Source: Caenimonas soli
Lineage (GTDB): Bacteria; Pseudomonadota; Gammaproteobacteria; Burkholderiales; Burkholderiaceae_C
NCBI RefSeq assembly: GCF_013155545.1
Contig: NZ_JABJVV010000004.1
Coordinates: 1-64,000, forward strand
DNA length: 64,000 bases
Reading direction: 5' to 3'
Shown: positions 17,691-26,232 of the stretch, piece by piece
How positions within the stretch are numbered: the first letter of the stretch is position 1
Layout of the letters: every line of letters starts with the position of its first letter
Program-made: the position numbers and the translations under genes
The notes under the pieces: model-generated
The model's database searches: none
What the model was told of the DNA's origin: nothing
What the model saw: only the letters and a program-made list of their open reading frames with translations

Positions 17691-19877
17691 ATGTCGACCG
17701 CACCGGAGAAAACTTCCTACCAGGCGCTCTACCGTGCCTGCATGAAGGAGGCGGCCGCCCAAGGCAAGACCCTGATGCAGCGCCTGGTAGTGCGGGCCGG
17801 TGAATCCATGCCGCGCCGCGCCGCGCTGGCGCCGGACGACCATGAGCGAAAGCTCCTGACCGATGCGGTGCGCATCCTCATGAAGCATGAAGCCACGCTC
17901 TGCGAAGCCTATCCCCAGGCTTTGCTCGCGGAATTCGCCCAGGCCATAGCCGGCGATACGCGCAAGGCGGGCGCGCTGAGCTTCGATTCGCTGGAACTCA
18001 TGGGTGACGAGCAGATGCGCGAAAGCGTGGAGCTGATGCGCCTGCAACAGGCTGTGGCGTTGCAAGTCGACGGCGAACTGGCCGAGCTCAACGCGCTCAT
18101 CTGCTCGGTCCAGGGTTTGCGGACGGTGCAGGTGGAGCGCAACCCCTTGCGGCCGGAAGTGTATGTCCGAAGCCTGCGCAGCGTCGTCCTGCAAAGCCCG
18201 GTGGGGGCCGCTGTGCGCGCCCGCTGGATGCTCGACCTGGGCGAGGCCCTGGGGCCTGAGCTCGCCCGGGCCTATGCCGAACTTTCCCAGACCCTGCGGT
18301 CGCAGGGGGTGGTGGAAGCGCGCTTCAACGCCATCCCCGCGCCTGAGAGCGCTGCCCCTGCCGGAGCCCGGGCCACGCCGGCCGGCGCCTCGACGCACGC
18401 CAGCGCCTTGCTCAACCTGAAAGAGCTGAGGCGCTTGCTCTCCGGCGGCACCGAGGAGGCCGCCCCGGCGGATGCCGGTGGCAGGCAGCAACCCGACTTC
18501 TCGATGACGGTCCCCGCCGCGTTCGAAGCGCTGCAGGACATGAGGCAGGTCGACCAGGTGATGAAGCGGCTGCGGCAACGCCGTGCCGAAGGCGGCGTTA
18601 CCCAGGACGAGGCGCGCAACCCGACGCAGGCGCTCGGCCTGGAAGTGGTCAATCTCATGGTCGAGAACATCGCCCAGGATCCGCGGCTCTTGCCGCCGGT
18701 GCAGCAGACCGTGCGCGATCTCGAGCCGGCCTTGCTCCGGTTGGCCTTGGGCGACCCGCGCTTTTTCAGCGACCGCAAGCATCCGGCGCGCCGACTGCTG
18801 GAGCAGATGACGCAGCGCAGCTTGGCTTGGCAATCCGTGGACGCGCCGGGCTTCGCCGGTTTCATCGAGCCCTTGCAGCAGGCCGTGGAGGTGCTGCTGT
18901 CAACTCGCATTGCGGGCGCCGAGCCCTTCGACTTCGCGCTGAAAACGCTGGAGGAAGCCTGGGGCGATGAACAGCAGCGCGACCGGCGGTATCGCCAGAA
19001 GGCCGTGCGCGCCTTGCTGCAGGCCGAGCAACGCAACCTGCTGGCCGAGAAGATCGCGCGGGAGATTCGCTACCGCCCCGACATGGCGGGCGTGCCTCGC
19101 GAGGTGGCCGTTTTCGTCACCGGGCCCTGGTCGCAGGTGATGGCCCAGGCGCGCCTGGCCGATGAAAGCGGCGGCAACGATCCGGACGGGTATGCCGCGC
19201 TGGTAGCAGACCTGGTCTGGAGCGCGCAGCCGCGGTTGGCTGCCGGCAACACCGCGCGGCTGGCAAAGCTGGCGCCCGCACTGGTCGAACAACTGCGCCA
19301 TGGCTTGGCGATCATCGACTATCCCGCCCCTTCGACGCAGCGCTTCCTGGACTACCTGGCGGGCGCCCATCGGCAGGCAGTGGAGATGGCGGCGCGGCCC
19401 GCGCCCTTGTCCACGAGCATGACGCGTGAGGAGCTGGAGGCCATGCTGGGCACCGATGAAGACGAGGGCCCCGGTCCCTGGCTGGCGCCGACCGAGGCGC
19501 AGCATTCCGGCTTCATGGAAACGCACCTGCCTACGGCTCCCCGAGCGATATTCCAGGAGACCGAGCCCGGGTTTGGCGACACCCGCCCCACCTCCGGCGA
19601 GTTGGCGCCGACGCTGCCCGAAGCGGGCTTCGAGCCGGGCGCCTGGGTGGAAATGATGCTGGATGGGGGCTGGGCACGCTACCAGGTGACATGGGCCAGC
19701 CCGCACGGCACGCTGTTCATGTTCTCCAGCGCCGCCGGCAAGCCCCATTCGATGACGCGGCGCCTGCTGGGCAAGATGCTGCAAGGCGGCACGTTGCGCA
19801 TGATCTCGGGCCGGGCCGTGGTGGACGGCGCCCTCGACGCGGTGGCGCAGGCCGCACTGCGCAACAGCCTCGACTAG
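17691..19877 (+). CDS. DUF1631 family protein, copy 2
   Basis: 728-residue paralogue of the protein at 12742-14934. The shared landmarks are RFFSDRKHPARRLLEQMTQ, AEQRNLLAEKIARE and a C-terminal WVEMMLDGGWARYQVTWASP segment. The middle and the linker before the C-terminal domain differ most, so the copies are old. The two genes have the same orientation and flank ettA. The stop codon TAG overlaps the stop of the convergent DUF3606 gene in the four bases CTAG. Function is unknown. Confidence 0.8.
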   Translation: MSTAPEKTSYQALYRACMKEAAAQGKTLMQRLVVRAGESMPRRAALAPDDHERKLLTDAVRILMKHEATLCEAYPQALLAEFAQAIAGDTRKAGALSFDSLELMGDEQMRESVELMRLQQAVALQVDGELAELNALICSVQGLRTVQVERNPLRPEVYVRSLRSVVLQSPVGAAVRARWMLDLGEALGPELARAYAELSQTLRSQGVVEARFNAIPAPESAAPAGARATPAGASTHASALLNLKELRRLLSGGTEEAAPADAGGRQQPDFSMTVPAAFEALQDMRQVDQVMKRLRQRRAEGGVTQDEARNPTQALGLEVVNLMVENIAQDPRLLPPVQQTVRDLEPALLRLALGDPRFFSDRKHPARRLLEQMTQRSLAWQSVDAPGFAGFIEPLQQAVEVLLSTRIAGAEPFDFALKTLEEAWGDEQQRDRRYRQKAVRALLQAEQRNLLAEKIAREIRYRPDMAGVPREVAVFVTGPWSQVMAQARLADESGGNDPDGYAALVADLVWSAQPRLAAGNTARLAKLAPALVEQLRHGLAIIDYPAPSTQRFLDYLAGAHRQAVEMAARPAPLSTSMTREELEAMLGTDEDEGPGPWLAPTEAQHSGFMETHLPTAPRAIFQETEPGFGDTRPTSGELAPTLPEAGFEPGAWVEMMLDGGWARYQVTWASPHGTLFMFSSAAGKPHSMTRRLLGKMLQGGTLRMISGRAVVDGALDAVAQAALRNSLD

Positions 19878-20074
19878 TTGCCCGAAGGCCGGTCGCTCTT
19901 GGCCGACAGGTGCTCCCGCACCTTGCCGGCGCGGTCGCCCACGGCGGCAACCGCTTCCTTGACGCGCTTCTCGCTGGCGTTGAAGTGCTTCGCCCAGGCG
20001 CACAACTCGTATTCGTGGTGGATATCGATGCGATCCTGATCGCGGGCCATGGGCTGCGTCTTGTTGTCCGGCAT
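19874..20074 (-). CDS. DUF3606 family protein
   Basis: 66-residue small soluble protein, MPDNKTQPMARDQDRIDIHH followed by a helical pair ending VGDRAGKVREHL. It matches DUF3606, small proteins of unknown function often near regulatory or stress genes. The ATG at 20074 is chosen from the family start and GGGAG upstream; the longer frame to 20227 crosses the neighbouring gene. Its stop shares bases with the stop of DUF1631 copy 2. Confidence 0.75.
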   Translation of the reverse strand: MPDNKTQPMARDQDRIDIHHEYELCAWAKHFNASEKRVKEAVAAVGDRAGKVREHLSAKSDRPSGN

Positions 20075-20108
20075 GCTTCTAGCTCCCGTGGAGAACGAAA
20101 AGCTCATG

Positions 20109-21494
20109 CTAGGCAGGGCTGCCGCGCGCACTTGTAGGACGGTGCGCGATTCGCGTACCCGAGATTTCCGCCAGCTTGCGCCGAACCAGGTTGATGTTGT
20201 TGCGCAATGCATAAAGCTCATCGGCATACGACAGCGGCACGCTGATACGACCGGCCTTGTCTTCCAGGGCGTCCAGTTCCTGCGCCAGCTGCGCCGAGTC
20301 GGCGTCCGGTGCCTGCATCTCGTTCTCGATCGCGCGCAGCTGGCCGTACCAGCGGAACACGCGCGAACGGATGCGGAACTCGTACAGCGGCGGCACGATC
20401 CGCGACAGCGGCAGCAGGATGGCGATGATGATGCCCAGTGCCAGCCACATGCGCTCTACCAGGTTGGCCAGCCAGAACGGCAGGTACCGCTGCAAAAAGG
20501 GCTGGCCGCCCTTGATGGCGCGCTCGGCTTCCCGGGAGACCGGGTACTCGCTGTGCTCGGTGGTCGGGAAGGTGCCTGCCCGATTGAACCAGCCCGCCGG
20601 GCTGTGCAGGTCGCGCGCCGCCTGCGTGAACAGCTGCAACAAGGCGGGATGGGTTTGCTCGCGCGTGAGCAGGGACGTGGTGGTGGCGACCAGGCGCAGG
20701 TCATTGGCCGGCAGATCGCGCGCCAGGTCCACCACGCCACGCGGCAGCACGACCGGCGTGAGGAACGGAAACCGCCGGGAATAGGCTTCGCTCTGCGCGA
20801 AATCCATCAGCTTGACGCCCGGTGTCTGGAGCAGCATCTGCACCATCAGCGATTCCGGCGCCGAGGCGAAAACCACCGCATCGATCTCGCCGCCCAGGAA
20901 AGCCACCGTGGCAGGCGTTTGTTCGAGCTGCAAGAGGGTCACGCGCTTGATGTCGATGTTGTTGGCCTCGAACAGTTTCTCCATCAGGCGCGGCACGCCG
21001 CTGCCGGCAGTGCCGACGTTCAGGCGCAGGCCCTGCAGTTGTGTGAGCGCAGACAGACTGGCGGTGGCCGTCACCTTGCGCGCGGAGTCCTCGCGGTAGA
21101 ACAGCCACACGGGTTCGACGAACAGGCTGCCCAGCGATTCCAGCCCGCTTTCCTCGGTGGTCGCGCGCTCGTTGCTGCCGCCTTGCACAAAGCCCAGGTC
21201 TGCCTTGCCTTCGCGCAGCAGCCGCAGGTTGTCGGAAGAGCCCTGGCTTGGCAGCAGCACGACCTCGGTGCCGTTGACTCTCAGCGCTTTCTGGTAGCGC
21301 TTGCCGAATTCGTCATACGCGCTCTGCGCCGGCCCGGTGGCGAGCGTCACGCGCTTGGGCGGTGTCGGATCCAGCCACACGTAGGCCAGCACCAGCAGTG
21401 CGACCGCCACGATCGCAAAGGGGCCGGCGGAGATGAGGAGGTCGCGGATGGAAAGCAAGGTGTAGCGGATGGCCTTGGGCATGTGTGGCTTCAT
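20109..21494 (-). CDS. TAXI family solute-binding protein, membrane anchored
   Basis: 461 residues. An uncleaved-looking N-terminal membrane segment (FAIVAVALLVLAYVWL, about 26-41) is followed by a TAXI-type binding domain (VTLATGPAQSAYDEFGKRYQ; LREGKADLGFVQGG; LRLNVGTAGSGVPRLMEKL). A second membrane segment near residue 345 (ALGIIIAILLPLS) precedes a cytoplasmic helical tail. Normal TAXI proteins serve TRAP transporters, but no TRAP permease is nearby. It may be a sensor or scaffold. It starts where the P1 peptidase gene stops (TAATG overlap). Confidence 0.75.
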   Translation of the reverse strand: MKPHMPKAIRYTLLSIRDLLISAGPFAIVAVALLVLAYVWLDPTPPKRVTLATGPAQSAYDEFGKRYQKALRVNGTEVVLLPSQGSSDNLRLLREGKADLGFVQGGSNERATTEESGLESLGSLFVEPVWLFYREDSARKVTATASLSALTQLQGLRLNVGTAGSGVPRLMEKLFEANNIDIKRVTLLQLEQTPATVAFLGGEIDAVVFASAPESLMVQMLLQTPGVKLMDFAQSEAYSRRFPFLTPVVLPRGVVDLARDLPANDLRLVATTTSLLTREQTHPALLQLFTQAARDLHSPAGWFNRAGTFPTTEHSEYPVSREAERAIKGGQPFLQRYLPFWLANLVERMWLALGIIIAILLPLSRIVPPLYEFRIRSRVFRWYGQLRAIENEMQAPDADSAQLAQELDALEDKAGRISVPLSYADELYALRNNINLVRRKLAEISGTRIAHRPTSARGSPA

Positions 21495-22480
21495 TACAGG
21501 TCGGCCGCCGCGGGCAGGTACAGCTTGCCCGCCGTGATGCTTCGCGCGGCTCGCACCGCACGCACCACAGCCAGCGCCACGACTTCGGCCGCCATGGTGC
21601 CCAGCACCATCATGCCGGGGGATTTGCCGGCGCGGCCCGTGCCCAGGGCGAACAGGGTATCGCCGTCGGACATGGTGTGGACCGGGTTGATGCTGCGCGC
21701 CAGGCCGTCATGGCCCATGGTCGCGAGGCGCGAGGCCTGGGCCTTGGTGATGACGGCGTCGGTCGCGATGACGCCGATGGTGGTGTTCGTTCCGGCCAGC
21801 AGCGGCTTGGGCGCCTCGCCGCGCAAGAGGGCGCGCCGCGTATCGACCAAGGCCTTGCCGTCGGTGGTGCGGGCGCCCGCGATCGGCAGGCCCGACTGCG
21901 GGTCGATCACGTCACCCAAGGCGTTGCAGGCGATCAGCGCGCCGACCGTGACGCCATCGACGGTGACTGACGCCGTGCCTATGCCGCCCTTCATGGCGCG
22001 TTCTATGCCGAAGATCTTGCCGACGACGGCGCCCGCACCGGCACCGACATTGCCCTCGGCCGGCGCGCTGGCCGATGCCGACTCGCAGGCGCCGTAGCCG
22101 GCGGCCGCGTCCGGGCGGATGGTGGCGTCGCCCACCAGCAAATCGAACAGCACCGCGCCCGGCACGATGGGCAGGAGCACCGGCCCGACGGGAAACCCAA
22201 CGCCTTGCTCCTCGAGCCAACGCACGACGCCGGTGGCGGCATCGAGGCCCCACGCGCTGCCGCCGGCGAGCAGGATGCCGTGCACCCGGTCGACCAGGTT
22301 GGTGGGCGCCAGCAGGTCGGTCTCACGCGTGCCGGGCGCGGCGCCGCGCACGTCCACACCCGCGATAGCACCCTCGCGGGCGATGACCACGGTGCAACCA
22401 GTCGGTCGCCTCGGGTCGGTGAAGTGCCCGACTTCGATGCCGGCAACGTCGGTAATAGCAGAGCGGTCCATGGATTTCAT
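21494..22480 (-). CDS. P1 family peptidase (DmpA/beta-aminopeptidase-like)
   Basis: 328-residue member of peptidase family P1/S58, Ntn-type enzymes that cleave themselves into two chains and then hydrolyse N-terminal or beta amino acids. The conserved start region reads ITDVAGIEVGHFTDPRRPTG, and GGIGTASVTVDGVTVGALI is around the self-cleavage site expected before a Thr or Ser. It is co-directional and overlapping with the TAXI gene. Natural substrate is unknown. Confidence 0.8.
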   Translation of the reverse strand: MKSMDRSAITDVAGIEVGHFTDPRRPTGCTVVIAREGAIAGVDVRGAAPGTRETDLLAPTNLVDRVHGILLAGGSAWGLDAATGVVRWLEEQGVGFPVGPVLLPIVPGAVLFDLLVGDATIRPDAAAGYGACESASASAPAEGNVGAGAGAVVGKIFGIERAMKGGIGTASVTVDGVTVGALIACNALGDVIDPQSGLPIAGARTTDGKALVDTRRALLRGEAPKPLLAGTNTTIGVIATDAVITKAQASRLATMGHDGLARSINPVHTMSDGDTLFALGTGRAGKSPGMMVLGTMAAEVVALAVVRAVRAARSITAGKLYLPAAADL

Positions 22481-22616
22481 TATCCATGGCGGGCGCAGGA
22501 AACGTCCTACAGCGGATGCGGCGCTTTCGCCGACAGCTAAGCAGTGCCGAGCTTTCTACAGTGGACGTTCGCCGGCGCCGCTGGCGATTTTTTCGACATG
22601 CCCGAGAGGAAGCACC

Positions 22617-22898
22617 ATGAATAGCGAAACAAGCGACAGCATCACCAGCATGAACGGACCCAGCGGTTCCACCAGCCTGAACGGCGTCGGCAACGAGGGC
22701 ACGGTCCGCCGTGTCGCCCAGAAAGCCCACGAAGCCGTGGACAAACTCGAGCAGACGCTCGGCTCCAGCAGCGAGAAGGTCATGAGCTGGCAACACGAAT
22801 ACGGCGACATGGCCCGCGAGCATGTCCGGGCCAATCCGCTGGCGGTCGTGGCCGGGGCCTTCGCCATCGGCTGGCTTTTGGCCAAGATCACGCGCTAA
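22617..22898 (+). CDS. DUF883 (ElaB/YqjD-like) membrane-anchored protein
   Basis: 93 residues from the ATG at 22617 with GAGAGGA upstream. An amphipathic helical region (AQKAHEAVDKLEQTL) leads to a C-terminal glycine/alanine-rich membrane helix (VVAGAFAIGWLLAKI), the layout of ElaB/YqjD proteins that tether ribosomes to the inner membrane in stationary phase. A second DUF883 gene is at 53442-53759. The 3' end overlaps the convergent CDF gene by 11 bases. Confidence 0.75.
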   Translation: MNSETSDSITSMNGPSGSTSLNGVGNEGTVRRVAQKAHEAVDKLEQTLGSSSEKVMSWQHEYGDMAREHVRANPLAVVAGAFAIGWLLAKITR

Positions 22899-23523
22899 AA
22901 CCCGAACCGGCCAACTCGCGCCGCGCCTGGCGCATCACCGACCAGCCGGCGGTGATGGCCAGGCAGGCCATCACGGCAGCCACCGCCAGGTCGGGCCAGG
23001 CGGTGGCGGTGCCGAAGACACCCAGAGCGGCCAGCATCACTGCGACATTGCCTATCGCATCGTTGCGGGTGCACAGCCAGACGCCGCGCATGTTGGCATC
23101 CCCCTCCCGGAACGCATAGAGCAATGCCGTCACACCCAGGTTGGCGGCGAGCGCCAGCGCGCCCACCAGTCCCATGGTGAGCGGCTCGGGCACGACGCCC
23201 TGGCTTGCGGACCACAGGGCCTTGCCGATGACGATCACACCGAAGCCCAGCATGCTGGCCGCCTTGACCAACGCCGCCCGCGAGCGCCACGCGACGCCCA
23301 GGCTCAGCACCGCCAGCGTCAGTCCATAGTTGGCCGCGTCGCCGAAAAAGTCGATGGCATCGGCCAGCAGCGACACCGAACCCGAACTCAATCCGGCCGC
23401 GATCTCGACCCCGAACATCAGGGCATTCACCAGCAGGGCGATCCACAGCACGCGGCGGTAATCGGGCGGCGGGGGTCCATTGGAGGTTTTTTGTGGCTCG
23501 TGGTGACAGCAGTGGGCGGACAT
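22888..23523 (-). CDS. CDF-type cation transporter
   Basis: 211-residue inner-membrane protein with about six hydrophobic segments and a Cys/His-rich N-terminus (MSAHCCHHEP), the pattern of cation diffusion facilitators that export Zn, Cd or Co in exchange for protons. The metal-site helix II reads LLADAIDFFGDAANYG. It lacks the large cytoplasmic C-terminal domain of longer family members. It is divergent from a CadR-like regulator, and its promoter holds a MerR-type operator, so induction by metal is likely. Confidence 0.8.
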   Translation of the reverse strand: MSAHCCHHEPQKTSNGPPPPDYRRVLWIALLVNALMFGVEIAAGLSSGSVSLLADAIDFFGDAANYGLTLAVLSLGVAWRSRAALVKAASMLGFGVIVIGKALWSASQGVVPEPLTMGLVGALALAANLGVTALLYAFREGDANMRGVWLCTRNDAIGNVAVMLAALGVFGTATAWPDLAVAAVMACLAITAGWSVMRQARRELAGSGFSA

Positions 23524-23552
23524 GTTTTCCTTTCCTTCGGGTGAATTGGAAA

Positions 23553-23575
23553 CCCTGGAGCCACTCCAGTGTCAA
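23553..23575 (-). promoter_or_regulatory. MerR-type metal-responsive promoter for the CDF gene
   Basis: On the minus strand TTGACA (23575-23570) is followed at once by the dyad CTGGAG-TGG-CTCCAG (23569-23555). MerR-family activators bind just such dyads in overlong spacers between -35 and -10, and the sequence is close to known ZntR/CadR sites. The -10 box is weak (CCAATT or TTCCAA), as expected for an activated promoter. Confidence 0.7.
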
Positions 23576-23592
23576 TTGCCTATGATGGAGCC

Positions 23593-24030
23593 ATGAAGAT
23601 CAGCGACCTCAGCCGTGCCACCGGCGTCGACGTGGAAACCATCCGCTACTACGAAAAAGCCGGCCTGTTGCCCGCGCCCGCGCGCGAGGCGAACGGATAC
23701 CGTAGTTACAGCGCGCCGCACCTGGAGCGCCTGGCCTTCGTGCGCCATTGCCGCGCGCTGGACATGCCGCTGGCCGACGTGAAGCGCCTGCTCGATTTCG
23801 TCGGTGGCGCGCGCGACGAGCGCGGCGACATCGATGCGCTGATCGCCGGGCAGTTGCTGCGGGTGCGCGCGCGCCTCAAGAGCCTCCGGGCGATGGAGCG
23901 CCAGCTCACGGCATTGCGCGACAGCTGCGACGCCGACCATGCTACGCACGAGTGCGGCATCCTCCACGAGCTGGTAGCCGCCGCGCACGGCGAGGCCTGC
24001 GCATGCCACGCCGAGGGACCGATGCGATGA
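23593..24030 (+). CDS. cadR: CadR/PbrR-like MerR family metal regulator
   Basis: 145 residues from the ATG at 23593. It starts MKISDLSRATGVDVETIRYYEKAGLL, the MerR helix-turn-helix and wing, then a long dimerisation helix. Metal-binding cysteines fit the CadR/PbrR group: one in RDSCDADH at the dimer interface, one in HECGIL, and a C-terminal EACACH motif. It would activate the divergent CDF gene at the dyad 23555-23569 when Cd, Pb or Zn is bound. The stop overlaps the start of the EamA gene (ATGA), so the two are co-expressed. Confidence 0.83.
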   Translation: MKISDLSRATGVDVETIRYYEKAGLLPAPAREANGYRSYSAPHLERLAFVRHCRALDMPLADVKRLLDFVGGARDERGDIDALIAGQLLRVRARLKSLRAMERQLTALRDSCDADHATHECGILHELVAAAHGEACACHAEGPMR

Positions 24031-25070
24031 AGCTGCCGCGCGGCGTGTGGGCCAGCCTGGCGGCCGCGCTGTTGTTCGGCGCCGGCACGCCGCTGGCCAA
24101 GCTGTTGCTGGCGCAGGCCAGCCCATGGCTGTTAGCCGCGCTTCTCTACCTGGGTTCGGGAATCGGCCTGGCCTTGATGCGGCGGATCCAGGCCAAGCCA
24201 CCGGTGCGACTGGTTGCCGGCGAGGCCAAGTGGCTGGCCGGCGCGGTGCTGGCCGGCGGCGTGGCCGGGCCGGTGCTGCTGATGCTGGGATTGGCCGCCA
24301 TGCCGGCCTCGTCGGCCTCGCTACTGCTCAATGCCGAAGCGGTGTTCACGGCGCTGCTGGCCTGGTTCGTGTTCAAGGAAAACGTCAACCCCCGCGTTGC
24401 GCTGGGCATGGGCGCCATCGTAGCCGGCGGGCTGCTGCTGGCCTGGCCGGGCCAGATGAATTGGCCGGGCTGGCAACCTGCGCTGTTCGTGGTGGCCGCA
24501 TGCTTCGCCTGGGCCGTGGACAACAACCTGACGCGCAAGGTCTCGCTGGCGGATGCCTCATGGATCGCGATGGTCAAAGGGCTGGCCGCGGGCGCGACCA
24601 ACCTGGCGCTGGCATGGGTCCTGGGTGCTTCGTGGCCCGCGCTGCCGGTGGTGCTGGCGGCGGGGCTGGTCGGCTTCGCCAGCTACGGCGCCAGCCTGGC
24701 ACTCTTCATCGTGGGCTTGCGCGAACTGGGGACTGCGCGCACCGGCGCCTACTTTTCCGTGGCGCCGTTCTTCGGCGCGCTGCTGGCCATCGTGCTATTG
24801 GGCGAGCCGGTCACGGCTGCATTGCTCCTGGCCGGCGCGCTGATGGCTATCGGCGTGGCGCTGCATCTATCGGAGCGGCACGTGCACTGGCATGCGCACG
24901 AGGCCATGGAGCACACGCACGAGCATGTGCATGGCGGCGACGTCCATCACGACCACGCGCATGTGCCGCCCGTGCCGCCGGGAACTCGCCACAGCCATGC
25001 GCACCGCCACCAGCCGCTGGTTCACAGCCACCCGCATTTTCCCGACGCGCACCACCGGCACGACCACTGA
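24027..25070 (+). CDS. EamA/DMT transporter with histidine-rich tail
   Basis: 347 residues from the ATG at 24027. Residues 1-280 give about ten hydrophobic helices with two EamA repeats (LFGAGTPLAKLLLAQ; later FASYGASLALFIVGL). The last 65 or so residues form a soluble tail very rich in His (HVHWHAHEAMEHTHEHVHGG and further H-x-H runs), as in metal-handling proteins such as CDF and ZIP transporters. Coupling to the CadR-like gene suggests a role in metal export or buffering. The transported substrate is unknown. Confidence 0.8.
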   Translation: MKLPRGVWASLAAALLFGAGTPLAKLLLAQASPWLLAALLYLGSGIGLALMRRIQAKPPVRLVAGEAKWLAGAVLAGGVAGPVLLMLGLAAMPASSASLLLNAEAVFTALLAWFVFKENVNPRVALGMGAIVAGGLLLAWPGQMNWPGWQPALFVVAACFAWAVDNNLTRKVSLADASWIAMVKGLAAGATNLALAWVLGASWPALPVVLAAGLVGFASYGASLALFIVGLRELGTARTGAYFSVAPFFGALLAIVLLGEPVTAALLLAGALMAIGVALHLSERHVHWHAHEAMEHTHEHVHGGDVHHDHAHVPPVPPGTRHSHAHRHQPLVHSHPHFPDAHHRHDH

Positions 25071-25076
25071 CAGTGG

Positions 25077-26222
25077 TCAGGCCGTCACCAGCCTGGCGCG
25101 CCGGTCGAACCACAAGGTGCTCAAGGCGACGAGGGCGAAAGGCACGCCCACCCACGAAAGCTTGTCGAAGCCCAGCACGCCGATGAATGCGCCGCTGATG
25201 ATCGCGCCCAGGGCCGTGCCGGTGTACAGCATCGAACCGTTCAGGCTCATCAGAAGCGGCGCCTGGGCCGGAGCCAGTGTGGCCAGCAAGACCTGCTGCG
25301 GCGACATCATGCCGAAGCCGGCCACGCCCCACACGACGAACACCAGCATCATGAGCGTGTAGTTGCCGCGCGCGAGGGGCACGAGCACCATCATGGCCGC
25401 CAGCACCCCCAACTGGACGCGCAAGGTGCGCACCGCGCCGAAGCGGTCCACCGCCCGCCCGCCGATGATGGTTCCGCCCACACCGGACAGCCCGAACATC
25501 ACGAGCGTGAAGGACAGCTGGCCGGGCGTCATGGGATTGAGCGCCAGCAGCACCGGGCCCGCGTATGAGAAGACGCTGAAGATGGCGATGAAGTACAGCA
25601 GGGTGCGAATCCACACCCGCACGATCGGCCATTGGCGAATGGCCGCAGCCATGCCGGCAAAGCTGGCCCCGGGCGCGGCGATGTGGCGCGGCAGCAGCGC
25701 CCACAAGACGATCCACACCGCGCCGCAAGCGCCCGCCACCAGCCACACCGGCACCTGCCAGCCATAGGTGAGGCCCAGCCACGCGCCGAGCGGCACACCC
25801 AGCGCATAGCTCAGGCTCATGCCCAGAAAGGTGAGCGAGAGCGCGCGGCCCCGCCGCTCCGGTGGCACCAGCGCGACCGCCACGCCCGCGGCCAGCGCCG
25901 TGAACACCGAGCCCACGCCCATGAGTACGCGCCCCATCAGCAATACCGGGAACGAGGGCGCGGATGCCGACAGCACGCAGCCGGCGGCAAACAGCGCCAG
26001 CGCCAGCAGCATGGCGCGCTTGCGCGGCCAGCTGCCGGTGGCCAGCAGGAACAAAGGCGCCAGGCACGCCGACGTCAGCGCATAGGCGGTCATCACCTGG
26101 CCCGCAGCCGCGACGCTGATATCGAGCGAAGCGGCCAGCGGCTGCAGGATGCCGGTCAGCACGAAGGCGCCGGTGCCGATGACCAGGTTGGTCAGGGCGA
26201 ACAGGTAGAGGATGGCGGGCAT
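25077..26222 (-). CDS. MFS transporter, AraJ-like exporter
   Basis: 381 residues with about twelve membrane segments and the MFS loop motif around LMGRVLMGVGSVFTALAAG. It resembles the DHA1 exporter group (AraJ, YdhP, chloramphenicol-resistance-like). It is convergent with the EamA gene, leaving only six bases between the stops. It has no co-directional partner that would indicate a substrate. Confidence 0.8.
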   Translation of the reverse strand: MPAILYLFALTNLVIGTGAFVLTGILQPLAASLDISVAAAGQVMTAYALTSACLAPLFLLATGSWPRKRAMLLALALFAAGCVLSASAPSFPVLLMGRVLMGVGSVFTALAAGVAVALVPPERRGRALSLTFLGMSLSYALGVPLGAWLGLTYGWQVPVWLVAGACGAVWIVLWALLPRHIAAPGASFAGMAAAIRQWPIVRVWIRTLLYFIAIFSVFSYAGPVLLALNPMTPGQLSFTLVMFGLSGVGGTIIGGRAVDRFGAVRTLRVQLGVLAAMMVLVPLARGNYTLMMLVFVVWGVAGFGMMSPQQVLLATLAPAQAPLLMSLNGSMLYTGTALGAIISGAFIGVLGFDKLSWVGVPFALVALSTLWFDRRARLVTA

Positions 26223-26232
26223 GGTTCGTCTG

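Noticed and set aside
20049-22097. 682-codon plus-strand open frame across the TAXI and P1 peptidase genes
   Set aside because: Both genes on the other strand have full domain matches; this frame has none.
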